Origin: Salipiger profundus
GTDB taxonomy: Bacteria; Pseudomonadota; Alphaproteobacteria; Rhodobacterales; Rhodobacteraceae
Assembly: GCF_001969385.1 (NCBI RefSeq)
Contig: NZ_CP014800.1
Coordinates: 1 to 25,119 of the forward strand
Direction: 5' to 3'
DNA length: 25,119 nucleotides
Of this stretch, positions 1-6,272 are shown one piece after another (position 1 is the stretch's first letter; the number at the start of each line of letters is the position of its first letter). A program made the position numbers and the translations under genes. The notes under the pieces were generated by a model. It worked only from the letters and a program-made list of their open reading frames with translations, was not told the DNA's origin and ran no database searches.

Positions 1-64
1 CTCGCCCCTCGGTTGGGCCCATGTCCTGCTCACTGGCGAATACAAGTGGCCGAAAAGGGCTTAA
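1..64 (+). CDS. tnpA: Tn3-family transposase TnpA, C-terminal end (continues from 25119)
   Basis: The last two bases of the window (AT) plus base 1 complete an isoleucine codon. The frame then reads SPLGWAHVLLTGEYKWPKRA and stops at 62-64. SPLGW..VLLTGEY.W is the usual C-terminus of Tn3-family transposases, and it follows directly on the last residues coded at 25079-25117 (EGLDCSPNLLAH). The whole gene is therefore 22298-25119 plus 1-64, 961 residues, normal for the family. The stop codon lies inside the terminal inverted repeat, as is common in compact Tn3-type elements. I see the reading-frame continuity directly; circularity of the molecule is inferred from it. Confidence 0.88.
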   Translation, partial: SPLGWAHVLLTGEYKWPKRA

Positions 65-97
65 CGTAGGATCCTGCCCCCTCCGGCATCAGCCCCC
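60..97 (-). repeat. 38-bp terminal inverted repeat of the Tn3-family transposon (tnpA end)
   Basis: Read on the minus strand from 97 to 60 this begins GGGGGCTGATGCCGG and ends with TACGTTAAG. It matches the repeat at 21512-21549 at 35 of 38 positions. A GGGG outer end and an ACGCTAAG-like inner end are hallmarks of Tn3-family termini. The outer end is at 97, so the transposon body lies to the left and wraps to the end of the window. The bases just outside are TTCCA (98-102), which do not match those outside the other end (AGACT, 21507-21511), so no 5-bp target duplication is visible. Confidence 0.9.
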
Positions 98-625
98 TTC
101 CAGAGGCTCCGAAGGCCAGGCATGTCGACCAGATCGGACGGTCCATCGACACCGGGGCCGAAGGTCATTGCAGTCAGGCCACCATCCACAGGATCCCGGC
201 GCAGGACCAACACCGGGGATTGTCATTAGGCGACGCGCAACAGGATGGGCCTTGGCCGTTTTCTTCACCGCCTTGTCCAAGTCTTCCGCCACTTGGCACA
301 GCTTGGCACGGGTAACGATGAAGGCATTGGCCATGGCCCCCAGAACTGGGTCGGTCTCGCCCGCTGCCGCCAGTTGATCGCGGAACGCCTGCCTCTGTCG
401 CCCCTGGCCAATGCCGATCATACGGATGCCGAAGGTTTTGAGGACGCCACGGATGTGACCTTCGAGGTCCTTGCGCGACCGGATCAATCTTTCACGTGCC
501 GCGACAAGGCACCTCAGCCGGTCGGCCTCTTCGCTGCGGACATGCACCGCAGTGAACCAGCCAGTTCGGGCGAGCTGTGAATAGCCCCGTGCATCGTAGA
601 GACCGCGTTGCATGACTAACACTCG
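98..625 (-). pseudogene. IS110-family transposase remnant
   Basis: Minus-strand reading gives an IS110-type middle and C-terminal region: GLYDARGYSQLARTGWF, then VHVRSEEADRLRCLVAARER, a coiled stretch, and ARRLMTIPGVGP, the start of the helix-hairpin-helix-like IS116/IS110/IS902 domain. After that motif the frame is lost. Another frame continues with a plausible LTAMTF..VD.P stretch, so a frameshift or small rearrangement near 205-225 is likely. The N-terminal DEDD catalytic part is missing, as is the C-terminus, which is cut by the transposon end at 97. The upstream break, roughly 620-650, abuts the tail of an IS5 remnant. It cannot code for an active enzyme. Confidence 0.75.
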
Positions 626-653
626 GGCCGCATTTTCCCCTTTCCCCGGTTCG

Positions 654-988
654 TTATGCGACACGCTCATAGGCTGCACGACCAAGACGGGTCATGCGGT
701 TGAGGACTTTGACAGCGATTCTGGTTTCGGCTGTCTGGGTCTCCATTTTGCGGCCGCGCAGTCGAGGCCCGATGACCTGTTTGTAACGCCCGATCTGGGC
801 CTCGACGCGTGATCTCTGGCCATAACCTGTGACCTTCTGCCAGGTCATTCGGCCGCCCTCGGCGATTATCTCGATATGGGCATTGCGTGCGGCGCACTCC
901 CCGGGAACGCCGTTCCTCGGCGGCGGAATGATCAGTTCGACATCCGGACCAAACGCGCGCCGGATCGTTGCCGCGGTTGGTGTACCAT
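654..988 (-). pseudogene. IS5-family transposase, C-terminal remnant
   Basis: On the minus strand one open frame runs from a DGTPT motif (codons starting near 989) through ELIIPPPRNGVPGE, NAHIEIIAEGGR, MTWQKVTGYGQRSRVEAQIG and RYKQVIGPRL to IAVKVLNRMTRLGR and a stop at 654-656. DGTPT..II (second catalytic Asp region) and GYGQRSRVEAQIGRYK (the catalytic Glu region) are typical of IS5-family DDE transposases. The N-terminal half is absent: the frame breaks where the IS1380 element starts at about 989. I looked for the missing half beyond the IS1380 right end (2475 onward) and did not recognise it. Confidence 0.75.
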
Positions 989-2474
989 CATCCCGGTTTA
1001 TTCATCCAAATCGATGGGGGCAGGTTGCGTGCGCCTGAAAGCGCCGTAGAATCAAGTTGCTACACCAAAATCCGCCAGCAGCTTCGGACGCACGCATGGG
1101 TGAAACGCTACGGCCGGTCACGGCCGGATTCAACCGCTCTCTTTCGATCGAAACTCGCGCCGAGCGCCTGACGGGCGATCCTGGGGCAGTACTGCTGCGA
1201 GAAGCTCTCGACGCGACCGGGATTATCGGCTGGATGGCGGCGCGGATGAAGGACAGCCGCCGCCAAGCCGATGTCGTGCATGACCTGCCGTCGCTCTTGC
1301 GGACCATGGTGCTCCTGGTCGCTCAGGGTTGGCAGGACCACGACGATGCGGATGCCCTGCGGCATGATCCAGCGATGCGTGTGGCGGCCGCCTCGTCGGC
1401 CGGGCTGACGCCGCTGACTGGGCACCCTGGGCTGGCCTCTCAGCCCACGCTTTCGCGTTGCACAGCGATGCTGGCGGAGCCAGGCAACCTGAAGGTTCTG
1501 CGGGAGGCTGCCCTCGAACTCGCCGGTCGGAACCTGCGCGCCGAGAATGGCGGGCAGCGGCGCACTCGCATGACGCTGGACGTCATTCTCGACGTCGTCG
1601 ATCGGGCCGAGGCCAGCCTGTGCAAGATCACGACCGTGCGCATCGATGCAGGCTTCCCCTCTGGCGCGCTCCTGTCGGGCCTGGAGGGGCGCGGCATCCA
1701 CCACGTCGCCCGCCTGCGGGCGAACGCAGCCCTCGACAGGCTCGCGGCGCCGCACATGAAGCGACCGCCGGGACGACGGCCGACGGAACCGCGGCTTTGG
1801 ACGCATGAGCTGGAATACCAGGCGCAGGGCTGGGACGAGCCCCGCCGTGTGGTGCTGGTAGTCAAGGAGCGCGAGGGCGATCTGCTGCTCGACCGCTTCT
1901 TCCTCGTCACCTCGATCTCGCGCTTCCAGATGAAGGGGCAGGCCCTGCTGGACCATTATCGCCAGCGCGGCAAAGCAGAAGGCCACATGGGCGAGCTGAT
2001 GGACGTGCTGTCTCCAGCGCTGTCCTCCACCAATCGCGCCAAGACCCATCTGCGCGGCAAGACGCCGAAATCGGTCACGCCCCCCATCGATGCCTTCGCC
2101 TGCAACGAAGTCCGGTTGCTCGTCGCCATGCTCGCCTACCAGATCATGCACGTGGCGCGCCGGGCCATGGCGCGCGCCACGAAAGCCCCTTGGAGCCTGC
2201 GCCGCCTGCGGGAACGCGTGCTGCGCGCCGGCGCTCGTCTCATCATCTCAGCCCGGCGCATGACCTTGATACTTGCCGCAACGGCCGCGCCCTACTGGGC
2301 CGCCATCTGGCCGCAGATCCAGATGCTACGCGGGGCCGACCCATAATCGCGAGCAAGTTGCAGATGCCGCCGACAGAATGAACGCCCAGGGGCGGCCAGA
2401 AGTCGTGGCCGATCCAAAGGGCGAAATCATCCAAAGGATGTCGTCTCGTCCACTCTCTCAACCAAACCGGGATG
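989..2474. mobile_element. IS1380-family insertion sequence
   Basis: Transposase gene plus short flanks bounded by an 11-bp perfect inverted repeat: CATCCCGGTTT at 989-999 and AAACCGGGATG at 2464-2474. Beyond 11 bp the ends differ. No convincing 4-5 bp target duplication is seen. The left end lies exactly where the IS5-like frame is interrupted, so it either inserted in, or recombined into, that IS5 copy. Boundaries are inferred from the repeat only. Confidence 0.55.
1096..2346 (+). CDS. IS1380-family transposase with internal deletion
   Basis: DDE transposase of the IS1380 group. The N-terminal region has GFNRSLSIETRAERLTGDPG, LLVAQGWQDHDDADALRHDP and GLASQPTLSR; the C-terminal region has RIDAGFPSGALLSGLE, the YRQRGKAEGHMGELMDVL motif with the catalytic Glu, and NEVRLLVAMLAYQIMHVARR. 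I start it at ATG 1096 (MGETLRP) because family similarity begins just after; an in-frame ATG at 1057 is possible. Between MTLDV (about 1570-1584) and ILDVVDRAEAS roughly 40-45 residues are missing compared with what I know of the family, where LDVDS is followed by a conserved HGHQ..YN.HYHP-type block. GACGTC occurs on both sides of the join, so a deletion between short repeats is plausible. The first catalytic Asp is kept but its surroundings are lost, so the protein is probably inactive although the frame is open. Confidence 0.85.
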   Translation: MGETLRPVTAGFNRSLSIETRAERLTGDPGAVLLREALDATGIIGWMAARMKDSRRQADVVHDLPSLLRTMVLLVAQGWQDHDDADALRHDPAMRVAAASSAGLTPLTGHPGLASQPTLSRCTAMLAEPGNLKVLREAALELAGRNLRAENGGQRRTRMTLDVILDVVDRAEASLCKITTVRIDAGFPSGALLSGLEGRGIHHVARLRANAALDRLAAPHMKRPPGRRPTEPRLWTHELEYQAQGWDEPRRVVLVVKEREGDLLLDRFFLVTSISRFQMKGQALLDHYRQRGKAEGHMGELMDVLSPALSSTNRAKTHLRGKTPKSVTPPIDAFACNEVRLLVAMLAYQIMHVARRAMARATKAPWSLRRLRERVLRAGARLIISARRMTLILAATAAPYWAAIWPQIQMLRGADP

Positions 2475-2545
2475 CGTAGCTCTCATCGGCAACAAGCTGG
2501 TGCCCAGAAGCCGGCAAGAACGGCTTCAACCCGCCTCCAGCGCGC

Positions 2546-2563
2546 CGCCGAGCCGGCTCGGCG
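2546..2563. repeat. Perfect 18-bp GC-rich palindrome
   Basis: CGCCGAGCCGGCTCGGCG is its own reverse complement. It lies between the IS1380 right end and the candidate oriT and is followed by AATAATG. It could be a protein-binding site or part of a terminator; there is no T-run. Confidence 0.7.
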
Positions 2564-2666
2564 AATAATGCGGGATGAAGGGCCGCGCACCCCCGACCGA
2601 CATCGCCCCTCATAGGGCAGGGGAGGAAGAGGGTGCAGCCGCCAGAGGCGGCTTAGCAAGCACGCT

Positions 2667-2693
2667 GGCCTCGGAGAGGTCGCAAGTGCGCGC
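2667..2693 (+). other. Candidate origin of transfer (oriT), RSF1010/MOBQ-like
   Basis: A short stem-loop, GGCCTC (2667-2672), loop GGA, GAGGTC (2676-2681), with one G-T pair, is followed at once by GCAAGTGCGCGC (2682-2693). The RSF1010/R1162 oriT core has the same layout: a stem with a GAA loop, then GTAAGTGCGCCC with the nick after AAGTG. By analogy the nick would fall between 2688 and 2689. It lies about 240 bp upstream of a MOBQ relaxase gene. The layout is seen; function is inferred. Confidence 0.5.
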
Positions 2694-2819
2694 AGGCCCG
2701 GAGGGCGTAAGGGCGTGCTGGCCCCGCAGGGGTTGCAAACGCCCGCGCAGATGGTGGCCGAAGGCCGGCACCGAAAGCGCGGGAGGGTCGAGGGAGAGCG
2801 CAGCGGCTCCTCGTCCACA

Positions 2820-2836
2820 CATTGAGGCACTCAATG
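2820..2836. repeat. 7-bp perfect inverted repeat upstream of the relaxase gene
   Basis: CATTGAG (2820-2826), spacer GCA, CTCAATG (2830-2836). It sits 100 bp upstream of the relaxase start and could be an operator for relaxase autoregulation or part of the transfer origin. Only the symmetry is certain. Confidence 0.5.
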
Positions 2837-2935
2837 TATAGGTGGACCCTTCACTTCCCTCCGCCTGACGGCTATGCTCCGTTCAGGGAAAGGTTGAGGG
2901 GTCGGCGCTGGCGCGCCTCGCGCATGGAGAACCAC

Positions 2936-4426
2936 ATGGAAGTTCAGAGCATCCACTTTCCGTCCAAGATTCTGAAGCGGTCGAAAGGCCGGAACGCCGT
3001 GGCGGCGGCCGCCTATCGGGCAGGCGAAGCGCTGGCATTCGGCGACGTGACCTTCGACTTCACACGGAAGCAAAACGTGCTGGCGACCCGAATTCTGGTG
3101 CCCCCGCCACCCTCGGCATCAGAAAGCTGGCAGTGGCTCGACCGCCTACAGGATCGCGCCACGCTCTGGACCGAGATCGAAAGGAAAGAGAACAGGAAAG
3201 ACGCCCAGCTCGCGCGCGAAATCGAGATCAGCCTACCCGCCGCGCTCTCGGCCCAGGCACGCGAAAAGCTGGTTTGGGACTTCTGCCAGCGCCACTTCGT
3301 GAGCGCTGGAATGGTCGCGGACATCGCACTGCACGGGCCAGGGCGCGAGGGCGACAACCGCAACTTTCACGCCCATGTCATGCTCACCATGCGCGAACTG
3401 ACACCCGACGGGTTCGGAAAGAAGCACCGGGACTGGAACCGCAATGAGCTTTTGGATGAGTGGAAGACCGCGTGGGAAGCGGCCTGTAACGAGGCTCTTG
3501 CGGCCGAGGGCGCGGCAGTGCGGATGGATCGTCGTCCGCTCGCCGCCCGCCGTCAGGAGTTGCTGGACCGGGCGGAGGCAACTCCGGACCGGATCGAGCA
3601 GCGGCGGCTCGAAATCGCTGCCGAGCGATTGAACTACACACCTCGGCCACACCTGCCTCGGACGCCCTATCGCGCGCTGTCGCGCGGCCTGCCGATCCCG
3701 GATTATCTCGGCAAGGTGGACAACAAACCCGCCCTAAACAAGTGGCGGGAGGATGTCGCGGCGTGGAAAGCGGCAGTGCAAAGTCGCGTCGAGGCCGAAG
3801 AGCGTGCCGACGCCATGGAGGCAGCTCTCGAAGCAGAGATCGCCGCAGCCCGGCTCAGAGAGGCTGAGCAGGCAAAAGCCGAGGAAGAAGAGCGTGCTTC
3901 CCGCGAACTGCAAGACGCGCAGGAGGCTGCCGCTATGGCGCTTTTCGAGGGGTTGAAACACCAGAGTTTCGCCAGAATTCGTGTCACCGCCGCTGCCATG
4001 CTCGCCTATGACCCGGACCCGAAATGGAATGCGGCCAACGAGCTGGCGCAGGCACTGCCCGGTATCGACCTTTCAGACCCGCGCGCCACCCACGCCACGA
4101 TTGGAAAATCGGTCGCGGCGCTAAGAGCGGTTGAGGAAGTTTTTGAAAAGGATGGCGAGCTAGACGACCGGCACGATCACATGACGCACTCTATGCGAGG
4201 TTTGAGCACGAGCCTGCGCATCGACGGATGGCAGACGACGCAGCGTCGAATGGCCGAGTTTTTGCCAGAGTGGATAGTCAGGACAGTTCGGCATGTCGTC
4301 GAGATCGTGGCCGAACTGATCAGGACTGAGCAACGCGCGACTCCGACCCCCCAGAGCAAAGGCGGCGACAGCAGCGCGGGGGAGACGAAGCCGCTGCCCC
4401 CTACCCCCGGGCCTCGACCATCATGA
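2936..4426 (+). CDS. mobA: MobA/MobL-family (MOBQ) relaxase
   Basis: DNA relaxase that would nick oriT and pilot the strand during mobilisation. Start chosen at ATG 2936 because GGAGA lies 6-7 bp upstream and the protein then begins MEVQSIHF, like other MobA/MobL proteins; upstream in-frame ATGs (2822, 2834, 2924) give an extension without family character. Product 496 residues. The N-terminal relaxase domain (about 1-200) has RSKGRNAVAAAAYRAGE with Tyr27 as probable catalytic tyrosine, REIEISLP, and the metal-binding histidine motif NFHAHVMLTMRE (His145, His147, with His133 upstream in DIALHG). Residues about 262-340 are a charged Ala/Glu/Arg-rich coiled coil, followed by a C-terminal segment I do not recognise. 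There is no primase domain, unlike RSF1010 MobA. No mobC or type IV secretion gene is present, so transfer needs a helper. Confidence 0.93.
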   Translation: MEVQSIHFPSKILKRSKGRNAVAAAAYRAGEALAFGDVTFDFTRKQNVLATRILVPPPPSASESWQWLDRLQDRATLWTEIERKENRKDAQLAREIEISLPAALSAQAREKLVWDFCQRHFVSAGMVADIALHGPGREGDNRNFHAHVMLTMRELTPDGFGKKHRDWNRNELLDEWKTAWEAACNEALAAEGAAVRMDRRPLAARRQELLDRAEATPDRIEQRRLEIAAERLNYTPRPHLPRTPYRALSRGLPIPDYLGKVDNKPALNKWREDVAAWKAAVQSRVEAEERADAMEAALEAEIAAARLREAEQAKAEEEERASRELQDAQEAAAMALFEGLKHQSFARIRVTAAAMLAYDPDPKWNAANELAQALPGIDLSDPRATHATIGKSVAALRAVEEVFEKDGELDDRHDHMTHSMRGLSTSLRIDGWQTTQRRMAEFLPEWIVRTVRHVVEIVAELIRTEQRATPTPQSKGGDSSAGETKPLPPTPGPRPS

Positions 4427-4476
4427 AATCGGCTTCGGCAAGCATGTCCGATTTCGGATTGCGCTTGCTGCAAGCG
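4425..4476. terminator. Two hairpins between convergent genes
   Basis: GAAATCGG (4425-4432) pairs with CCGATTTC (4448-4455), and CGCTTGC (4462-4468) pairs with GCAAGCG (4470-4476). They sit between the relaxase stop and the end of the minus-strand toxin-antitoxin operon. No long T-run follows on either strand, so efficient termination is uncertain. Confidence 0.45.
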
Positions 4477-4493
4477 ATTGCTGATTGAAGCTG

Positions 4494-4706
4494 TTAGTTG
4501 GGCTGGTCTGTTCTCTGCGCCGACGCTGCTTGTCTCCTTCGAACACGCCGTAGAAGGGCGCGGCGAGCATCCTCGGGGGTCTGGCCAATACGCTCATCAT
4601 CCGCCCCGGATCGGCTTAGGAGGTACACGCCAAACTCCTCGATCACGACCTCTCGGCCGAGACGCGCGGCAAGCTCGTGGAGATCAGTTTCGGTGTCAGT
4701 CGTCAT
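4494..4706 (-). CDS. Small hypothetical protein, last gene of the vapBC operon
   Basis: 70 residues, charged, no membrane segment or signal peptide. The N-terminal half (LHELAARLGREVVIEEFGVYLLSRSG) could form a helix and strands; the C-terminal half is Arg/Ala/Gln-rich. I do not recognise the family. The ATG overlaps the 3' end of the preceding gene by 11 bp (ATGACGACTGA), a sign of translational coupling. Because its expression is tied to a vapBC pair and to another unknown gene, a role in the toxin-antitoxin module is possible but not shown. The next gene downstream runs in the opposite direction. Confidence 0.6.
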   Translation of the reverse strand: MTTDTETDLHELAARLGREVVIEEFGVYLLSRSGADDERIGQTPEDARRALLRRVRRRQAASAQRTDQPN

Positions 4707-5013
4707 CGGGGTACGTGTACGGCGCGAGCGTCCAGCCCCGGCGCAGCAGCTCTTCGCGGATCGCTCGCCGTGCCCAGCTTAGGCCCTCCGGATCGTGACG
4801 GCCGTAGCGGGCGAGTAGGCCCGCCTCCAGAACCTGCGCAATCACGCTGCCATCCAGATCGCTCTGAGCCGCAGCCGCGCGCGCGATCATGTCCTTGGCG
4901 TGAGTTATGAACGCGGCATCGCCGGTTTCGAGGGCATCCCGCAGAAATTCCGCCCGGCTCTCGGGATCACGTAGATATTCAGCAGAGTCGAATGGTTTGG
5001 TTTCGATGGCCAT
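4696..5013 (-). CDS. Hypothetical protein with an antitoxin-like N-terminus
   Basis: 105 residues. It starts at ATG 5013, two bases after the vapC stop (TAG CC ATG), so it belongs to the same transcript. The first ~45 residues (PFDSAEYLRDPESRAEFLRDALETGDAAFI..A..MIARA) strongly resemble the N-terminal cap of HI1420-like antidote proteins, the DNA-binding antitoxins of HigB2/RelE-type modules. In those proteins a helix-turn-helix domain (MTQVAKEAGVSRESLYKAL type) follows. Here the C-terminal half is different (GSVIAQVLEAGLLARYGRH, RRAIREELLRRGWTLAPYTY) with no visible HTH. It may be a chimera or a divergent family. The combination with vapBC is unusual. Function not assigned. Confidence 0.72.
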   Translation of the reverse strand: MAIETKPFDSAEYLRDPESRAEFLRDALETGDAAFITHAKDMIARAAAAQSDLDGSVIAQVLEAGLLARYGRHDPEGLSWARRAIREELLRRGWTLAPYTYPDDD

Positions 5014-5015
5014 GG

Positions 5016-5417
5016 CTACCTGATCCAGTTTTCAACCCGGAGGCCGCGAACGCGGGAAAACTCGCCGGTGTTGTCAGTCACGAGGACTGCGCCTATGGCG
5101 CGGGCATGAGCTGCGATCAACAGATCGTTCGGCCCAATGGGCTTGCTAGCGGTCTCAAGCTCGGCACGAATGCCGCCATACTCCGCGTCAGCAGGCACAT
5201 CGAGCGCCAGAACCTGCACGCTTTCCAGTATCGCTTCCACATGCGCCAGGAGTTTCGCGGACCCTTTCTTGGCGCACCCATACCGCAGCTCTGCGGCTGT
5301 GATGATGCTCACGCAGATCGCATCTGGCCCGACCTCGCCAATACGCTTTGCCGCACTGCCGTCAGGACGTCGCAGCAGATTGGAGATGATATTGGTGTCG
5401 AGCATGTAGCGGGTCAA
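5016..5417 (-). CDS. vapC: VapC-type PIN-domain ribonuclease toxin
   Basis: 133 residues, the usual size of a VapC. A PIN domain covers almost the whole protein. The acidic metal-binding residues are present: Asp7 in MLDTNI, Glu43 in ITAAELRYG, Asp98 in IGPNDLLIAAHA and Asp115 in LVTDN. These coordinate Mg/Mn for RNA cleavage, so the toxin looks intact. Known VapCs cut tRNA or rRNA; the target here is unknown. The ATG overlaps the vapB stop by 4 bp (ATGA), the classical coupling that keeps antitoxin in excess. Likely role: post-segregational killing that stabilises the plasmid. Confidence 0.95.
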   Translation of the reverse strand: MTRYMLDTNIISNLLRRPDGSAAKRIGEVGPDAICVSIITAAELRYGCAKKGSAKLLAHVEAILESVQVLALDVPADAEYGGIRAELETASKPIGPNDLLIAAHARAIGAVLVTDNTGEFSRVRGLRVENWIR

Positions 5418-5677
5418 AGGTCGATTTCCTTGGCCGGAAGAAGCGTCTCGTCCACATCAGGAAACTGATCTTCTGGCCCAAGCGGGTCCAGTCCGGCCAG
5501 CACTTCAAGCAGGTTCTTGCGGCGCACCGGCTCGATGATAAGCCGGTTTCCCTCACGATAGATGTTCACCCGATCCCCCGGCATCTCGAAGTCTGCGGGG
5601 ATACGGACGGCTTGGCTTTTGTTGTTACGGAAGAGCTTGGCTTCACGAGGCGCTGAATCTGGGTGCGGATGCGGCAT
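5414..5677 (-). CDS. vapB: VapB/VagC-type antitoxin (AbrB-like swapped-hairpin fold)
   Basis: 87 residues if started at ATG 5677. An upstream GTG (5683) is in frame, but AGGAGGG at 5690-5684 sits almost on top of that GTG and 6-7 bases before the ATG, so the ATG is favoured. Residues about 10-50 (AKLFRNNKSQAVRIPADFEMPGDRV..YREGNRLIIEPV) are a typical VagC/AbrB DNA-binding domain; the acidic C-terminal part (LAGLDPLGPEDQFPDVDETL) would wrap the toxin. It neutralises VapC and, with it, represses the operon through the palindrome just upstream. First gene of a four-gene operon. Confidence 0.93.
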   Translation of the reverse strand: MPHPHPDSAPREAKLFRNNKSQAVRIPADFEMPGDRVNIYREGNRLIIEPVRRKNLLEVLAGLDPLGPEDQFPDVDETLLPAKEIDL

Positions 5678-5696
5678 GATCACCCCTCCTGCTCAC

Positions 5697-5740
5697 ATGT
5701 ATATGCCTGTGCATATACATCATGCTGCGGAATTTTACAA
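5697..5740 (-). promoter_or_regulatory. vapBC promoter and palindromic operator
   Basis: On the minus strand TTGTAA (5740-5735), a 17-bp spacer and TATATG (5717-5712) form a good sigma-70 promoter. The -10 hexamer lies in a perfect 9-bp inverted repeat, ATGTATATG (5697-5705) and CATATACAT (5712-5720), spaced by 6 bp. Such a symmetric site over the -10 is what VapB/VapBC autorepression uses. Confidence 0.72.
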
Positions 5741-5752
5741 CCTTCACTGCCG

Positions 5753-5800
5753 CCAGCCCCGGCCCTACGGCCCTGTTTGTAGAGAGCGGGCCGGGGCTGG
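5753..5800. terminator. Long perfect GC-rich stem-loop
   Basis: CCAGCCCCGGCCC (5753-5765) pairs perfectly with GGGCCGGGGCTGG (5788-5800) across a 22-base loop. It lies between the vapBC promoter and the AT-rich origin. There is no T-run. It may insulate the origin from transcription or be part of the origin structure. Confidence 0.5.
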
Positions 5801-5869
5801 CTCATCTCTCCGTTTCAATGTCCATAAGAGGATTGGTTTGGGATGAGGAGATGAGGCCTTCTCACGGCC

Positions 5870-6263
5870 TTAAGGCTGGCGGATTGAGTGTTAAAATATG
5901 TGTTATAGAAGGTGTTACGCCAGAAAAATACACATCAAGATATTGATTATAAAATAAAAAAGCATGATGCCGGTTTCTGTTATGGCGAAGGTTGGTCACT
6001 GAAAAGTCAATCTCGGTCATTGAAAAGTCCGTCGGAAAGCTTGCGCGGTACGCTTGCATGACATGCAAGCGCAAGCAGCAATCGCAATCGGATTGCGCAA
6101 TCCGATTGCGATTTCTTGTATGAAATCAAGAACTTCAAAAATCGGAAATCTCCTAGGAATTTCAGAAGCTTCTGCCATGTCGGTCACTGATAGGGCGAAA
6201 AGGGCTTGTGCGGTCACTGATATGGCGAAAAAGTAGGGTGAAATCCAACAGAGAGTCACTGAT
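5870..6263 (+). other. Putative replication origin (oriV)
   Basis: Gene-free stretch directly upstream of repA. It contains in order an AT-rich segment (about 5885-5965, the likely unwinding region), two short iteron-like repeats (5994, 6015), stacked palindromes (6039-6113), further small palindromes (TCCTAGGA, AGAAGCTTCT, 6150-6172) and three longer iterons, the last running into repA. Short open frames on both strands here have no protein character. This layout is typical of iteron-type theta plasmids; origin activity is inferred. Confidence 0.7.
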
Positions 6264-6272
6264 ATGGCGAAA
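5994..6272 (+). repeat. Iterons at the repA origin
   Basis: Three 19-bp copies of GGTCACTGATATGGCGAAA: 6182-6200 (one mismatch), 6212-6230 (perfect) and 6254-6272 (first base A). Two shorter versions, GGTCACTGAAAAG (5994-6006) and GGTCATTGAAAAG (6015-6027), share the first part. Start-to-start spacings of the long copies are 30 and 42 bp. The last copy includes the repA start codon (6264-6266), so RepA bound there would also block its own expression. Confidence 0.8.
6039..6113. repeat. Stacked perfect palindromes in the origin
   Basis: 6080-6113 is a perfect 34-bp palindrome (half-site AATCGCAATCGGATTGC). 6051-6071 is a 10-bp inverted repeat around one base (CGCTTGCATG, A, CATGCAAGCG), and GCTTGCGC (6039-6046) / GCGCAAGC (6069-6076) is nested with it. 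Together they could form cruciforms or bind dimeric proteins. Confidence 0.85.

Larger units (their letters stand above)
2475..2935. other. Non-coding mobilisation leader region
   Basis: No convincing gene in about 460 bp. It holds a perfect 18-bp palindrome (2546-2563), a purine-rich, G-rich stretch (2618-2720) with a candidate transfer origin (2667-2693), and a 7-bp inverted repeat (2820-2836). Open frames here have low-complexity Arg/Pro/Ala composition typical of GC-rich non-coding DNA. Its position directly upstream of a relaxase gene fits an oriT region. Confidence 0.5.

Noticed and set aside
1108..2151. Long minus-strand open frame of 347 codons
   Set aside because: Antisense shadow of the IS1380 transposase caused by GC-rich codon use; composition rich in His, Arg and Gln with no family features.
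2470..2935. CRISPR array or tandem repeats in the G-rich leader
   Set aside because: Short similar pieces (CGCTGGCC, TGCTGGCC) are not regularly spaced; no CRISPR array is visible anywhere in the window.
5562..5846. Plus-strand open frame across the vapB promoter
   Set aside because: It runs through the operator palindrome and a GC stem-loop; no ribosome site or family similarity.
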